64,000 bases of DNA. It comes from Tissierella sp. MB52-C2 (lineage in GTDB: Bacteria > Bacillota > Clostridia > Tissierellales > Tissierellaceae). The notes under the pieces were generated by a model. That model had not been told where the DNA came from. It was given only the letters and a program-made list of their open reading frames with translations, and did not search any database. Within the stretch, counting starts at the first letter, position 1. Every line of letters begins with the position of its first letter. The stretch covers positions 496,001 to 560,000 of the forward strand of contig NZ_CP133261.1 in assembly GCF_030931715.1 (NCBI RefSeq), read 5' to 3'. This document shows, piece after piece, positions 9,207 through 18,145 of the stretch. Made by a program: the position numbers and the translations under genes.

Positions 9207-9480
9207 TGACCTAACACAACGAACGACAGTGAGTTGATGTAGGTCAAACGCAACGAACGCCAAATTCATGCGAGTGATAACGAGCAAATGAATTTGTGCA
9301 GTGAGACTGCGTAGTCATCTATGGTTAAATAACTAACTAAACGAAGGTAACAAATTGATGGTAGGTCAAACTCAACGAGAACCAAATCTATGTGAGCGTA
9401 GCGAGCAGATAGATTTGAGATTCGAGACTGCGTAGCCACCGTATCAAACAACTGAATTTAACGAAGGCAACAAATTTATG
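9207..9480 (+). repeat. Dispersed hairpin repeat, copy A, with two tandem 122-bp units
   Basis: A 40-nt head hairpin (9207-9246: TGACCTA / TAGGTCA outer stem, CAAC / GTTG inner stem) is followed by two degenerate tandem units, 9239-9360 and 9361-9480. Both units share GTAGGTCAAAC, a 9-bp hairpin, GAGACTGCGTAG and ACGAAGG.AACAAAT. The hairpins are CAAATTCAT / ATGAATTTG in unit 1 and CAAATCTAT / ATAGATTTG in unit 2. A second copy lies at 50379. The repeat fills the gap between the T-box terminator and proS. No protein is encoded. Confidence 0.8.
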
Positions 9481-9531
9481 ATCTGGTCAACATTTTTAAT
9501 TTTTTATATAAATATAAGGAGAGTGATTTTT

Positions 9532-11253
9532 ATGAGAATGTCAAAACTTTATATACCTACTTTAAGGGAAATGCCGGCAGATGCGGAAATAGCAAGTCAT
9601 AAATTCCTTCTAAGGGCAGGTATGATGAGGAGATTAGTTAGTGGTGTGTATTCTTACCTTCCAATGGGATATAGGGTAATAAGAAAGGTAGAACAAGTAG
9701 TTAGAGAAGAAATGGATAGAGCAGGGTCTCAAGAATTATTAATGTCTGCAATTCAACCAAGAGAAATATGGGAGGCTTCTGGTAGATGGGAAAACTTTGG
9801 TCCAGAAATGTTTAGACTTAAAGACAGAAATAGTAGAGAATTTTGCCTTGGACCTACCCATGAAGAATATTTTACTAATTTAATAAAGGACGAAGTAAAA
9901 TCCTATAAGCAACTTCCATTAAATCTTTATCAGATTCAAACAAAATATAGAGATGAGAAAAGACCAAGATTTGGTTTAATGAGATGTAGGGAATTTATAA
10001 TGAAGGATGCCTATAGTTTTGATGTAGACGAAGAAAGTATGAAGAAGGCATATGAAGTAATGTGGGAAGCCTATGATAATGTGTTTACTAGACTTAACCT
10101 AAAATATAAAGTAGTTCAAGGAGATACAGGGGCCATGGGTGGTAAAGTATCTCATGAATTTATGGCAATGTCAGAGGCTGGTGAAAGTCTAATGGCTTAT
10201 TGTGATAATTGTGATTATGCAGCTACTGATGAAAAAGCAGATGTAGTATATAAAGTGAATAATGAAACAGAAGAAGAATTAAATATGGAGAGAGTTCATA
10301 CTCCAAATGTAACTACTATTGAATCCTTAGTGGAATTCTTCAATATTGATCCTAGCAGATTTGGAAAAGCATTGGTATATAACATAGGAGAACCAGTAGT
10401 TGCAATTATCCCAGGAGATAGGGAACTAAATGAAACTAAGCTATGTAATTATTTAGGAATAGGAGAACATGATCTAGAGTTAGCCAATGAAGAAGTTATC
10501 CTAGACATAACTGGAGCAAATAAAGGTTTCACAGGTCCAGTGGGAATTAAAAAAGGAGTTAAAGTTTTAGTAGATTCTAGAATTGCTAAAATCAAAAATC
10601 TAATAGTAGGTGGAAATGAAACAGATTACCATCTACAAAATGTAAATTATGGCAGAGACTTCACAGGTGAAGTAGTAGAAGATTTACTTTTAGTAAGAGA
10701 AGGAGATATATGCCCTAAATGTGGAGAAGCGCTAGAGATGGATAGAGGAATTGAAGTAGGAAATATATTCCAATTAGGTACTAAATATTCAGAAGCATTA
10801 GGCTCTAACTTTTTAGATGAAAATGGTAAGGAAAAGCCATTTGTAATGGGATGTTATGGTATAGGTGTTTCTAGATCTGTAGCAGCAGTAGTAGAACAAC
10901 ACCATGATGAAGATGGGATAATATGGCCATTAATTGTAGCACCTTATCATGTAATAATAACTGTAGTAAATACAAAGAATGAAGAGCAAGTAAACCTAGG
11001 TGAAAAATTATATAAAGAATTAGAAGCATTAGGTGTTGAAGTTATAATAGATGATAGAAATGAAAGAGCAGGAGTTAAGTTTAAAGATAGAGATTTAATA
11101 GGAATACCAATTAGAATAACTGTAGGTAAAAAGGCAGGAGAATCTATTGTGGAATATTCTATTAGAGGAGAAGAAGATAAACAGGAAGTAGAAGTAGATA
11201 AATTAACATCTTTAATAAAAGAAGAATTTGCTAAAGAGAGTTTGAAATTATAA
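9532..11253 (+). CDS. proS: Prolyl-tRNA synthetase (bacterial type with editing domain)
   Basis: The 573-residue class II synthetase charges tRNA-Pro. It shows the bacterial ProS N-terminus ([15 protein letters not shown]), motif 2 ([19 protein letters not shown]), an inserted editing domain (about residues 225-390) that clears mischarged alanine, motif 3 ([14 protein letters not shown]) and a C-terminal anticodon-binding domain. I chose ATG 9532 (MRMSKLY), with AAGGAG 10 nt upstream; the in-frame ATG at 9478 lies in the repeat and adds a non-homologous leader. A T-box 335 nt upstream controls it, and a terminator follows directly. Confidence 0.96.
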   Translation: MRMSKLYIPTLREMPADAEIASHKFLLRAGMMRRLVSGVYSYLPMGYRVIRKVEQVVREEMDRAGSQELLMSAIQPREIWEASGRWENFGPEMFRLKDRNSREFCLGPTHEEYFTNLIKDEVKSYKQLPLNLYQIQTKYRDEKRPRFGLMRCREFIMKDAYSFDVDEESMKKAYEVMWEAYDNVFTRLNLKYKVVQGDTGAMGGKVSHEFMAMSEAGESLMAYCDNCDYAATDEKADVVYKVNNETEEELNMERVHTPNVTTIESLVEFFNIDPSRFGKALVYNIGEPVVAIIPGDRELNETKLCNYLGIGEHDLELANEEVILDITGANKGFTGPVGIKKGVKVLVDSRIAKIKNLIVGGNETDYHLQNVNYGRDFTGEVVEDLLLVREGDICPKCGEALEMDRGIEVGNIFQLGTKYSEALGSNFLDENGKEKPFVMGCYGIGVSRSVAAVVEQHHDEDGIIWPLIVAPYHVIITVVNTKNEEQVNLGEKLYKELEALGVEVIIDDRNERAGVKFKDRDLIGIPIRITVGKKAGESIVEYSIRGEEDKQEVEVDKLTSLIKEEFAKESLKL

Positions 11254-11255
11254 TA

Positions 11256-11284
11256 AAAAAATAGTCCGAGTGGACTATTTTTTT
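11256..11284 (+). terminator. Intrinsic terminator after proS
   Basis: AAAAAATAGTCC / GGACTATTTTTT with loop GAGT, followed by T residues, directly after the proS stop. Confidence 0.85.
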
Positions 11285-11475
11285 AAATAAAAGAAGGAGT
11301 TTTTTAAATTATGTCGAATATATACTTACAAGATTTCTGAAAATTCAATCATAACAAAAGCTAAAGAGTATTTCTACAAAACATTATTTTCACAGATCTC
11401 AATAATTTCTAAGTAATATAAACATAAAATGAGTAATAAGAATAGATTATAATACTAGTGAAAGGTGAGGAAATC

Positions 11476-11631
11476 ATGGATATAGGTTTAGAATTAGCTA
11501 AGGTATGTGAAGAATTTATATGTATATTAAATAAATTAAAAGCAAACTCCATAATAACAGAAGAGGAATTTATATTATATTCGAAGGAAAAAATAAGATT
11601 TATAGAAGAAAATTGTTTATTGGAAGCTTAA
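11476..11631 (+). CDS. Small hypothetical protein, 51 residues
   Basis: A short acidic ORF starts MDIGLELAKVCEEF and ends FIEENCLLEA. It is preceded by AGGTGAGG 6 nt before ATG 11476 and by TATAAT at 11448-11453, and it is followed by a strong terminator. The combination of a good binding site, its own terminator and helical amphipathic composition supports a real gene. It has two cysteines and no membrane segment or recognised domain. I do not recognise it and assign no function. It lies alone between proS and gltX. Confidence 0.6.
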   Translation: MDIGLELAKVCEEFICILNKLKANSIITEEEFILYSKEKIRFIEENCLLEA

Positions 11632-11658
11632 TAATGATAATATCTTTTAGAACAGGAA

Positions 11659-11705
11659 ATACTATAGTAAAATCTTTTCAAAGATTTTTTACTATAGTAT
11701 TTTTA
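11659..11705 (+). terminator. Intrinsic terminator after the small ORF
   Basis: A long stem (ATACTATAGTAAAATCTT at 11659-11676 against 11681-11700, with a 2-nt T bulge) has loop TTCA and is followed by TTTTTA. Confidence 0.88.
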
Positions 11706-11722
11706 CTTATTTAGATAGAGAG

Positions 11723-11751
11723 TTTACAGTAGGGAACTGGTGATATATAAT
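11723..11751 (+). promoter_or_regulatory. Promoter of the gltX operon
   Basis: TTTACA at 11723-11728 and TATAAT at 11746-11751 are separated by 17 bp, 31 nt before the gltX start. Confidence 0.75.
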
Positions 11752-11781
11752 ATAAGATAATTAACTCAGGAGGTGTAGGTT

Positions 11782-13263
11782 TTGAAAGAAATAAGATTAA
11801 GATTTGCCCCAAGTCCAACAGGTTTTATACATATAGGCTCTATTAGGACTGCTTTATACAATTACCTATTTGCTAGACGCAATAATGGAAAGTTTATTTT
11901 AAGAATAGAAGATACTGACCAAACTAGATTTGTTGAAGGAGCTATAGAAAATTTAATAGAGTCTTTACATTGGGCTGGGATAGAATATGATGAGGGTATA
12001 TTTGTGGAAGATGGAAAAGTAGTTCAAAAAGGAGATTATGGTCCATACATTCAATCTGAAAGATTAGATATATATAAGAAATATGTAGATGAGCTTATTG
12101 AAAACGGTCATGCATATTATTGTTTCTGCTCTAAAGAAAGACTTGAAAGCGTTCGTGAAGAACAAAAAATTAAAGGCTTAGTGCCAAAATATGATGGGTT
12201 TTGTAGAAATGTTTCTTTAGAAGAAGCAAAGATAAGAATTGCTAATGGAGAAGAATATGTTGTTAGATTAAAATTACCTCAGAACTATGATGTAAAATTT
12301 CATGACTTAGTTAGGGGAGATATTATAATAAATACTGATGATATTGACGATCAAGTACTACTGAAATCTGATGGATATCCAACTTATCATATGGCTGTAG
12401 TAGTAGATGACCATTTAATGGAAATATCCCATATAGTTAGAGGAGAGGAATGGCTGCCTTCTACACCAAAACATATTTATTTATATGAAGTATTTGGATG
12501 GGAAAAACCAACATATGTGCATTTGCCTACTGTTTTAAATAAAGACAGAAAGAAATTAAGTAAGCGTCAAGGAGATGTATCAGTAGAAGATTTTAGAGAT
12601 AAGGGATATTTACCAGAGGGATTAGTTAATTACTTAGCATTAGTAGGATGGAGTCCAGAAGATAACGAAGAAATATTATCTATGGAAGAATTAATAAACA
12701 AATTTTCCTTTGAAAGAGTATCTAAAACAGGTGGAATTTTTGATAAAGATAAATTGAATTGGGTAAATGGACATTATATCAGGAGTTCATCTGTGGCGAA
12801 AATTACAGATTTAGCTATTCCTTACTTAATAGAAGCAGGTCTAATTGATGATTCTTTTGCTAAAGATAAATATGATTGGCTTAAATTATTGATTCGTACT
12901 GTTCAAGAGAGTTTAGATACTGTTGGAGATGTTGTAGAAAAAGTAGATTTTATATTTAAAGATCATGTAGAAATAGTAGAAGAAGATGCATTGGAAATAA
13001 TAAAAGGTGAACAAGTAAGTTCTGTACTTACAGCTATTAAGGAAGAATTAAACGATGTAGAAGTAGTAGACGAAGAATATGCTAAAGGATTTATGAAACT
13101 AATCCAAAAAGCTACTGGGGTAAAGGGTAAAAACTTATTTATGCCAGCAAGAGTAGCTTTAACAGGAGCGGCACACGGACCAGAGTTTGTGAATATACTA
13201 GTTCTACTAGGAAAAGAAAATATAATAAAAAGAATTGAATATGTAGAGAAGAATTATATATAG
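11782..13263 (+). CDS. gltX: Glutamyl-tRNA synthetase
   Basis: The 493-residue class I synthetase carries the HIGH-type motif [13 protein letters not shown] (residues 7-19) and the KMSKS-type motif KLSKRQ, with RIEDTDQTR between them. It attaches glutamate to tRNA-Glu; many clostridial enzymes also charge tRNA-Gln for GatCAB, which the sequence cannot decide. The start is TTG 11782 with AGGAGGTG about 9 nt upstream. It is the first gene of a unit running to yacP and has its own promoter at 11723-11751. Confidence 0.95.
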   Translation: MKEIRLRFAPSPTGFIHIGSIRTALYNYLFARRNNGKFILRIEDTDQTRFVEGAIENLIESLHWAGIEYDEGIFVEDGKVVQKGDYGPYIQSERLDIYKKYVDELIENGHAYYCFCSKERLESVREEQKIKGLVPKYDGFCRNVSLEEAKIRIANGEEYVVRLKLPQNYDVKFHDLVRGDIIINTDDIDDQVLLKSDGYPTYHMAVVVDDHLMEISHIVRGEEWLPSTPKHIYLYEVFGWEKPTYVHLPTVLNKDRKKLSKRQGDVSVEDFRDKGYLPEGLVNYLALVGWSPEDNEEILSMEELINKFSFERVSKTGGIFDKDKLNWVNGHYIRSSSVAKITDLAIPYLIEAGLIDDSFAKDKYDWLKLLIRTVQESLDTVGDVVEKVDFIFKDHVEIVEEDALEIIKGEQVSSVLTAIKEELNDVEVVDEEYAKGFMKLIQKATGVKGKNLFMPARVALTGAAHGPEFVNILVLLGKENIIKRIEYVEKNYI

Positions 13264-13305
13264 TGAATAGTGTAGGGGTATATCTTTAAAAGAGGGAGGT
13301 TAGGT

Positions 13306-14703
13306 ATGAAGATTTATAATACTTTAACAAGAAAAAAAGAAGAATTTATACCAGTAGTAGAAGGACAGGTTAGTATGTACACTTGCGGACCAACAGTTTA
13401 TAACTATATACACGTTGGAAATGCTAGACCTATAGTAATATTTGATACTCTAAGAAGATTTTTTATATATAGAGGATATGAGGTTAAATATATTTCAAAC
13501 TTTACAGATATTGACGATAGAATAATAAGTAAAGCAAATGAAGAAAATACTACATTTAAAGAAATATCGGAGAGATATATAGAAGCTTTTATGAATGACA
13601 CAAAAGGTTTAAATGTATATGAAGAAAAAACTATACATCCGAAAGCTACAGAATTTATTCAACCAATGATTGAATTTATAGAAGCTTTGATAGAAAAAGA
13701 TGCAGCCTATAATATAGATGGAAATGTTTATTTTAATATAAATAGTGCTAAGGATTATGGTAAATTATCCAAGAAAAATATTGAGGATTTACTAAGCGGT
13801 GCTAGAGTTGAAGTAAGTGACGAAAAACAGAATCCTATGGATTTTGCATTATGGAAAAAGGCTAAAGAAGGAGAACCGTCATGGGAAAGTCCATGGGGAT
13901 TAGGTAGACCTGGATGGCATATAGAGTGTTCTGTAATGGCTAGGACTTTAGTAGGAGATACAATAGATATACATGCAGGTGGAGATGATCTTCAGTTTCC
14001 ACACCATGAAAATGAAATTGCTCAGTCTGAGACATTAACGGAGAAGCCCTTTGCTAATTACTGGATGCATAATGCTATGTTAAATGTAGAAAATCAAAAA
14101 ATGTCGAAATCTGTAGGAAATTTTTTCACTGTAAAAGAAATTGCAGAGGAGTTTGATTTAGAAATTCTTAGATTCTTCCTATTATCTGCACATTATAGAT
14201 CCCCTATAAACTTTACTAGAGAAATAATGCATCAAATGGAAAATGCTTTAGAAAGGATATATAATGGCAAGAAAAACTTAGAATATTTACTTGAGAAGGC
14301 TGAAGATAGAGAATTAAATGAGGAAGAAGATAATCATCTGAAGGAAATCGAGAAATTTAAAGAAGAATTTATAGAGAGTATGGAAGATGATTTAAACACT
14401 GCAGATGCCATTGCAGCAGTATTTGAATTAGTTAAATATGCTAATACTAATATAAATGAGAAAAACTCTAGAAAGTTCATTCACAAAACCTATGATCTTC
14501 TTATGGAATTATGTAATGTTCTAGGGATATTGAATAAAAAGGAAGAAATCTTAGAGGAAGAAATAGTAGAACTTATTAAAAAAAGAACTGAAGCAAGAAA
14601 AAATAAGGATTTTAAATTAGCCGATGAAATTAGAGATATATTAAAAGAAAAAGGAATAGTTTTAGAGGACACTCAAGAAGGTGTAAAATGGAAACGAGTA
14701 TAG
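13306..14703 (+). CDS. cysS: Cysteinyl-tRNA synthetase
   Basis: The 465-residue class I synthetase charges tRNA-Cys. It shows YTCGPTVYNYIHVGNARP at the N-terminus, with the zinc-ligand Cys and the HIGH-equivalent HVGN. GWHIECSVMA and HHENEIAQSE supply further zinc ligands, and KMSKSVGNF is the KMSKS loop. GGGAGGT precedes ATG 13306. Unlike Bacillus, no cysE lies between gltX and cysS. mrnC starts 4 nt after the stop. Confidence 0.96.
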   Translation: MKIYNTLTRKKEEFIPVVEGQVSMYTCGPTVYNYIHVGNARPIVIFDTLRRFFIYRGYEVKYISNFTDIDDRIISKANEENTTFKEISERYIEAFMNDTKGLNVYEEKTIHPKATEFIQPMIEFIEALIEKDAAYNIDGNVYFNINSAKDYGKLSKKNIEDLLSGARVEVSDEKQNPMDFALWKKAKEGEPSWESPWGLGRPGWHIECSVMARTLVGDTIDIHAGGDDLQFPHHENEIAQSETLTEKPFANYWMHNAMLNVENQKMSKSVGNFFTVKEIAEEFDLEILRFFLLSAHYRSPINFTREIMHQMENALERIYNGKKNLEYLLEKAEDRELNEEEDNHLKEIEKFKEEFIESMEDDLNTADAIAAVFELVKYANTNINEKNSRKFIHKTYDLLMELCNVLGILNKKEEILEEEIVELIKKRTEARKNKDFKLADEIRDILKEKGIVLEDTQEGVKWKRV

Positions 14704-14706
14704 ATT

Positions 14707-15129
14707 ATGGAAAAAGACAATTTATTTAGAAAAACAAACAAAGATATAACTGCAGAGGATATAGATATGCTATCTCCTTTGCAGCTTGCTTATATAGGAG
14801 ATGCAGTTTATGAACTTTTAGTTAGGACATATTTACTGCAGAAGAAACTTCCAGTAAATAAACTTCATAAAGCAACTATTGAGTATGTAAAGGCTAAAGC
14901 TCAGGCGAATATTGTCCATATGTTGGAGGATACACTTACTGAAGAAGAACAAACAATAGTGAAAAAAGGAAGAAATGCTAAATCCCATACGATACCTAAA
15001 AATGCCAATATGATAGACTATAAATATGCTACAGGGTTTGAGGCATTAATAGGGTATCTTTATTTGAAAAGAAGGGATGAAAGAATATCAGAAATGTTTG
15101 AAATGATTTCGAATATGGATATTGATTAA
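14707..15129 (+). CDS. mrnC: Mini-ribonuclease III
   Basis: This 140-residue protein is a single RNase III catalytic domain without the double-stranded RNA-binding domain. The signature PLQLAYIGDAVYELLVR holds the catalytic Asp/Glu region, and EALIGYLYL is the second acidic motif. Mini-III removes the terminal double-stranded part of 23S rRNA precursors. It follows cysS by 3 nt with a weak binding site, so its translation is probably coupled. The same position is occupied by mrnC in Bacillus. Confidence 0.93.
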   Translation: MEKDNLFRKTNKDITAEDIDMLSPLQLAYIGDAVYELLVRTYLLQKKLPVNKLHKATIEYVKAKAQANIVHMLEDTLTEEEQTIVKKGRNAKSHTIPKNANMIDYKYATGFEALIGYLYLKRRDERISEMFEMISNMDID

Positions 15130-15146
15130 ATATAAGGGGGATTTGA

Positions 15147-15914
15147 ATGTTAAAGGTAGAGCTTTTAAGATATACACCTGATGGGGAAAAGTTAGTTGCA
15201 TCAGCTGCTAGGCTATGTTATTCATCTGTGGGAATTGACCAAATTGAAGAAAGTTTAGATAATGATAAAGTTGAATCATTCTTATCTCTTTTAATGGACT
15301 TAAATCATGAAAGTCCAATAGAACATATTAGTTTTACCTTTGGTATAGAAGGAGTATCACGTACATTGACTCATCAATTAGTGAGACATAGGATTGCTAG
15401 CTTCTCTCAGCAATCACAAAGGTATGTAAAACTTGAACAATTTGAATATATAATCCCGCCCAATATTTCAAATAATGAAAAAGCTAAGAAATTATTTGTA
15501 AATGCAATGGAAGAAGACCAAAGATATTATAATGAAATAACTGAAATATTATTTGAAGAACATTATAAAAAATATATCAATGAAGGATTTTTAGAAAAGG
15601 AAGCTAAAAGTAAGGCGGAAAAAGAGTCTATAGAAGATGCTAGATATATTTTCCCAAATGCCTGTGAAACTAAAATAGTATTTACTATGAATGCTAGGTC
15701 ACTACTTAATTTCTTTAATTTGAGATGTTGTAATAGAGCCCAGTGGGAAATAAGAGAACTGGCAATATCAATGTTAAAGGAAGTTAGGAAAGTATATCCA
15801 GTACTATTTAAAAATGCAGGACCAAGGTGCGTGTCTGGTCCTTGTCCAGAAGGAAAGATGACTTGCGGGAAGATGATTGAAGTAAGAGAAAAGTTTAGAG
15901 CAATTGACAATTAA
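15147..15914 (+). CDS. thyX: Flavin-dependent thymidylate synthase ThyX
   Basis: The 255-residue protein carries the ThyX signature RHRxxSxxxxSxR ([13 protein letters not shown] near residue 76) and the downstream [21 protein letters not shown] segment. ThyX methylates dUMP to dTMP using methylene-tetrahydrofolate, FAD and NADPH, without the ThyA mechanism. AAGGGGG precedes ATG 15147. Its insertion between mrnC and rlmB differs from Bacillus. It links dTMP synthesis to folate one-carbon units, which the gcv operon of this window also supplies. Confidence 0.94.
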   Translation: MLKVELLRYTPDGEKLVASAARLCYSSVGIDQIEESLDNDKVESFLSLLMDLNHESPIEHISFTFGIEGVSRTLTHQLVRHRIASFSQQSQRYVKLEQFEYIIPPNISNNEKAKKLFVNAMEEDQRYYNEITEILFEEHYKKYINEGFLEKEAKSKAEKESIEDARYIFPNACETKIVFTMNARSLLNFFNLRCCNRAQWEIRELAISMLKEVRKVYPVLFKNAGPRCVSGPCPEGKMTCGKMIEVREKFRAIDN

Positions 15915-15933
15915 CATAGAAAGGTGTGAATAG

Positions 15934-16668
15934 ATGGATTTTCAATATGTTGTAGGAAGAAATCCGGTTTTAGAAATACTTAAGGCAGATAGAGAAATAG
16001 AGAAGTTATACGTTTTGAATGGTGATCTTCAAGGTTCGATAAATAAAATAATTGGAATCGCAAGAGATAGAAATATTATAATTCAACAAGTTGATAAGAA
16101 TAAACTAGACTCACTATCAGAAGGCAATGCTCATCAAGGAGTAGTTGCTTTAGTTACTTCGTATGGTTATGTAGACTTAGATGATATACTTAATAAAGCT
16201 AAGGAAAAGGAGCAACAACCATTTATAGTGATATTAGATGGAATAGAAGATCCACATAATCTAGGTTCCATAATTAGAACAGCGGAATGTGCAGGTGTTC
16301 ATGGAATAATTATCCCAAAGAGACGTTCGGCAGTAGTTAATCAAACGGTTTATAAAAGTTCTGCTGGTGCAGTAGAACATATGCTTGTGGCAAAAGTAAA
16401 CAATATTGTCAATACAATAGAGGAGTTGAAACAAAAGGGTTTATGGATCTATGGTGCAGATATGACTGGTAATGATTATTATAAAACATCTTTAGATGGT
16501 GGAGTGGCATTGGTAATAGGCAATGAAGGAAAAGGAATTTCCCGATTAGTTAAAGAAAAATGCGATGTATTAGTTAAAATTCCAATGCTAGGTAAGGTAT
16601 CTTCTTTAAATGCTTCCAATGCAGCATCTATATTAATTTACGAGGTAGTAAGACAGAACTATGGCTAA
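15934..16668 (+). CDS. rlmB: 23S rRNA (guanosine-2'-O-)-methyltransferase RlmB, SPOUT family
   Basis: The 244-residue protein has an N-terminal substrate-binding domain (VVGRNPVLEILK) and a SpoU/TrmH methyltransferase domain. The latter shows the knot motifs ILDGIEDPHNLGSIIRTAE, GNEGKGIS and KIPMLGKVSSLNASNAASILIYE. RlmB-type enzymes methylate 23S rRNA (G2251 in E. coli). The assignment to RlmB rather than another TrmH paralogue rests on the neighbours (cysS, mrnC, yacP). AAAGGTG precedes ATG 15934. The 3' end overlaps the next gene by 8 nt. Confidence 0.9.
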   Translation: MDFQYVVGRNPVLEILKADREIEKLYVLNGDLQGSINKIIGIARDRNIIIQQVDKNKLDSLSEGNAHQGVVALVTSYGYVDLDDILNKAKEKEQQPFIVILDGIEDPHNLGSIIRTAECAGVHGIIIPKRRSAVVNQTVYKSSAGAVEHMLVAKVNNIVNTIEELKQKGLWIYGADMTGNDYYKTSLDGGVALVIGNEGKGISRLVKEKCDVLVKIPMLGKVSSLNASNAASILIYEVVRQNYG

Positions 16669-17203
16669 AAGAAATAAAAAGATTAAGGAATATCTTTTTG
16701 TTGATGGATATAATATTATTAATTCATGGGACAGATTTAATAATCTAAAAAAATCCCATCTAGAAGAAGCGCGAAATGAGCTCATAGAAATTATGATGGA
16801 ATATAAACATTATTCAGGTATAGAAATAATAATCGTATTTGATGCACATTTAGTAAGGGGCAATTATGGTACGCAGGAGAATCATAATGGTTTAGAAGTA
16901 ATATATACTAAAGAAAATGAAACAGCAGATCAATATATAGAGAAAAAGCTAGATGAAATAGGTAGAATAAAAACAGTACGGGTAGCTACATCAGATTGGA
17001 TGGAACAACAAATTATATTAGGACGTGGAGGCACTAGAATATCTGCGAGGGAACTAGAGATGGAAATATTTAACCAAAAAAAACTAATGAAACGTAATAG
17101 AGCTAATGAAAATAAGAAAAATGATTTACTGCTAGGGAGGTTAGATGAAGAAACTGTAAAAAGATTGAATGATCTAATTAGTGAGAAAAATGACCTTGAC
17201 TAA
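16661..17203 (+). CDS. NYN-domain ribonuclease, YacP/Rae1 family
   Basis: The 180-residue protein starts with the NYN/PIN-like nuclease core (EYLFVDGYNIINSWD; IIIVFDAH; ETADQYIEKKL; VATSD). A basic C-terminal tail follows. B. subtilis YacP (Rae1) is a ribosome-associated endoribonuclease that cleaves mRNA during translation; the conserved place between rlmB and sigH supports orthology. Its start overlaps rlmB by 8 nt. The promoter for sigH lies within its last codons. Confidence 0.88.
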   Translation: MAKRNKKIKEYLFVDGYNIINSWDRFNNLKKSHLEEARNELIEIMMEYKHYSGIEIIIVFDAHLVRGNYGTQENHNGLEVIYTKENETADQYIEKKLDEIGRIKTVRVATSDWMEQQIILGRGGTRISARELEMEIFNQKKLMKRNRANENKKNDLLLGRLDEETVKRLNDLISEKNDLD

Positions 17204-17223
17204 TAAGAATCTATTGATATAAT
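17196..17223 (+). promoter_or_regulatory. Promoter of sigH
   Basis: TTGACT at 17196-17201 and TATAAT at 17218-17223 have a 16-bp spacer. The -35 element lies in the yacP stop region. Confidence 0.65.
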
Positions 17224-17264
17224 GAAATTGACAGAATTTAACATCTATGCTGGGGGGAATATTG

Positions 17265-17909
17265 GTGCATTTAAGCTTGTATGATGACATTGAACTAAAT
17301 AGCTATACAAATATGAGTGATGAGGATGTAGTGGCTTTTGCTAAGACTGATGATGCTGTAGCTTTAGAATATTTGATCAATAAGTATAAAAATATAGTAA
17401 AGTGTAAAGCTAGGTCTTATTATTTAATAGGTGCTGATAAAGAGGATATTGTACAGGAAGGTATGATAGGCCTCTATAAGGCTATCCGTGACTACGATAA
17501 GGACAAGCTAGCTTCCTTTAGGGCGTTTGCAGAAATTTGTATTACAAGACAAATCATTACGGCTATTAAAACAGCTACTAGGCAAAAACATATTCCATTA
17601 AATTCCTATGTATCTCTAAATAAACCTATATACGATGAAGAGTCTGATAGGACTTTATTAGACATTGTAACTGGCATAAATACATCTGATCCTGAGGAGT
17701 TAATGATAGGTAGGGAAGAGTTGGACTTTATGGAAGGCAAAATAGGAGAAATCTTATCTGAATTGGAGTGGGAAGTCTTAATGTCTTATGTAGATGGAAT
17801 GAGTTATCAAGAAATTGCAGAAAACTTAGATAGACATGTAAAAAGTATTGATAATGCTTTACAAAGAGTAAAAAGAAAGTTAGAGAAAATATTAGAGAAT
17901 AAAATGTAA
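17265..17909 (+). CDS. sigH: RNA polymerase sporulation sigma factor SigH
   Basis: The 214-residue sigma-70-family factor has region 2 (ALEYLINKYKNIVKCKARSYYLIG, then ADKEDIVQEGMIGLYKAIRDYD) and region 4 helix-turn-helix (SYQEIAENLDRHVKSIDNALQRVKRK). SigH drives early sporulation genes in Bacillus and Clostridium. I prefer GTG 17265 (VHLSLYDDIEL), 7 nt after a GGGGGG run at 17252-17257. TTG 17262 is possible, and ATG 17247 lies before the binding site. A tRNA-Thr gene follows. Confidence 0.92.
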   Translation: MHLSLYDDIELNSYTNMSDEDVVAFAKTDDAVALEYLINKYKNIVKCKARSYYLIGADKEDIVQEGMIGLYKAIRDYDKDKLASFRAFAEICITRQIITAIKTATRQKHIPLNSYVSLNKPIYDEESDRTLLDIVTGINTSDPEELMIGREELDFMEGKIGEILSELEWEVLMSYVDGMSYQEIAENLDRHVKSIDNALQRVKRKLEKILENKM

Positions 17910-17914
17910 ATCCC

Positions 17915-17943
17915 TTGACAAATTTAAAGGGAAATAGTAAAAT
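17915..17943 (+). promoter_or_regulatory. Promoter of tRNA-Thr (and probably tuf)
   Basis: TTGACA at 17915-17920 and TAAAAT at 17938-17943 with a 17-bp spacer, 19 nt before the tRNA. Confidence 0.8.
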
Positions 17944-17962
17944 AACTAACAGTGAGCAAAAT

Positions 17963-18038
17963 GCCCACGTAGCTCAGGAGGTAGAGCACTTGCATGGTAA
18001 GCAAGAGGTCACCGGTTCGAGTCCGGTCGTGGGCTCCA
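17963..18038 (+). tRNA. tRNA-Thr (anticodon GGT)
   Basis: The 76-nt cloverleaf has acceptor stem GCCCACG / CGTGGGC, D stem GCTC / GAGC, anticodon stem CTTGC / GCAAG with loop ATGGTAA (anticodon GGT, reading ACC and ACT) and T arm ACCGG-TTCGAGT-CCGGT. The CCA end is encoded at 18036-18038. A consensus promoter lies 19 nt upstream. The short distance to tuf suggests that the tRNA and EF-Tu mRNA may come from one transcript. Confidence 0.97.
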
Positions 18039-18051
18039 CATTTTTTTATAG

Positions 18052-18082
18052 GTTAAGAAACGCCAGGGCGAGTTTCCTTAAC
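18052..18082 (+). promoter_or_regulatory. Imperfect hairpin between tRNA-Thr and tuf
   Basis: GTTAAG-AAAC (18052-18061) pairs with GTTT-C-CTTAAC (18072-18082) around the core GCCAGGGCGA. It is followed by TTTCTTCC. It could be an attenuator, a processing site for the tRNA-mRNA transcript, or a dispersed hairpin. No function is shown. Confidence 0.45.
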
Positions 18083-18145
18083 TTTCTTCCTAAAGAAATT
18101 CGAAAATTAAGATTATTAATATAAAAATTAAGGAGGAATATTGAA

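Noticed and set aside
9266-9451. Minus-strand 61-residue frame in the proS leader
   Set aside because: It lies entirely in the dispersed repeat, has no Shine-Dalgarno and no recognisable protein features.
9207-9480. Insertion sequence remnant at the repeat array
   Set aside because: No transposase fragment, target-site duplication or long terminal inverted repeat is seen; only hairpin modules are present.
9198-9531. CRISPR array suggested by repeated GAGCGTAGCGAG-like motifs
   Set aside because: Units are 122 bp long, only two, diverged, and without regular spacers; no cas gene is present. They are structured dispersed repeats.
11311-11340. Nine-codon ORF MSNIYLQDF with AAGGAG before it
   Set aside because: It is too short to support as a gene. 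It is mentioned in the finding on the orphan gene as a possible leader peptide or remnant.
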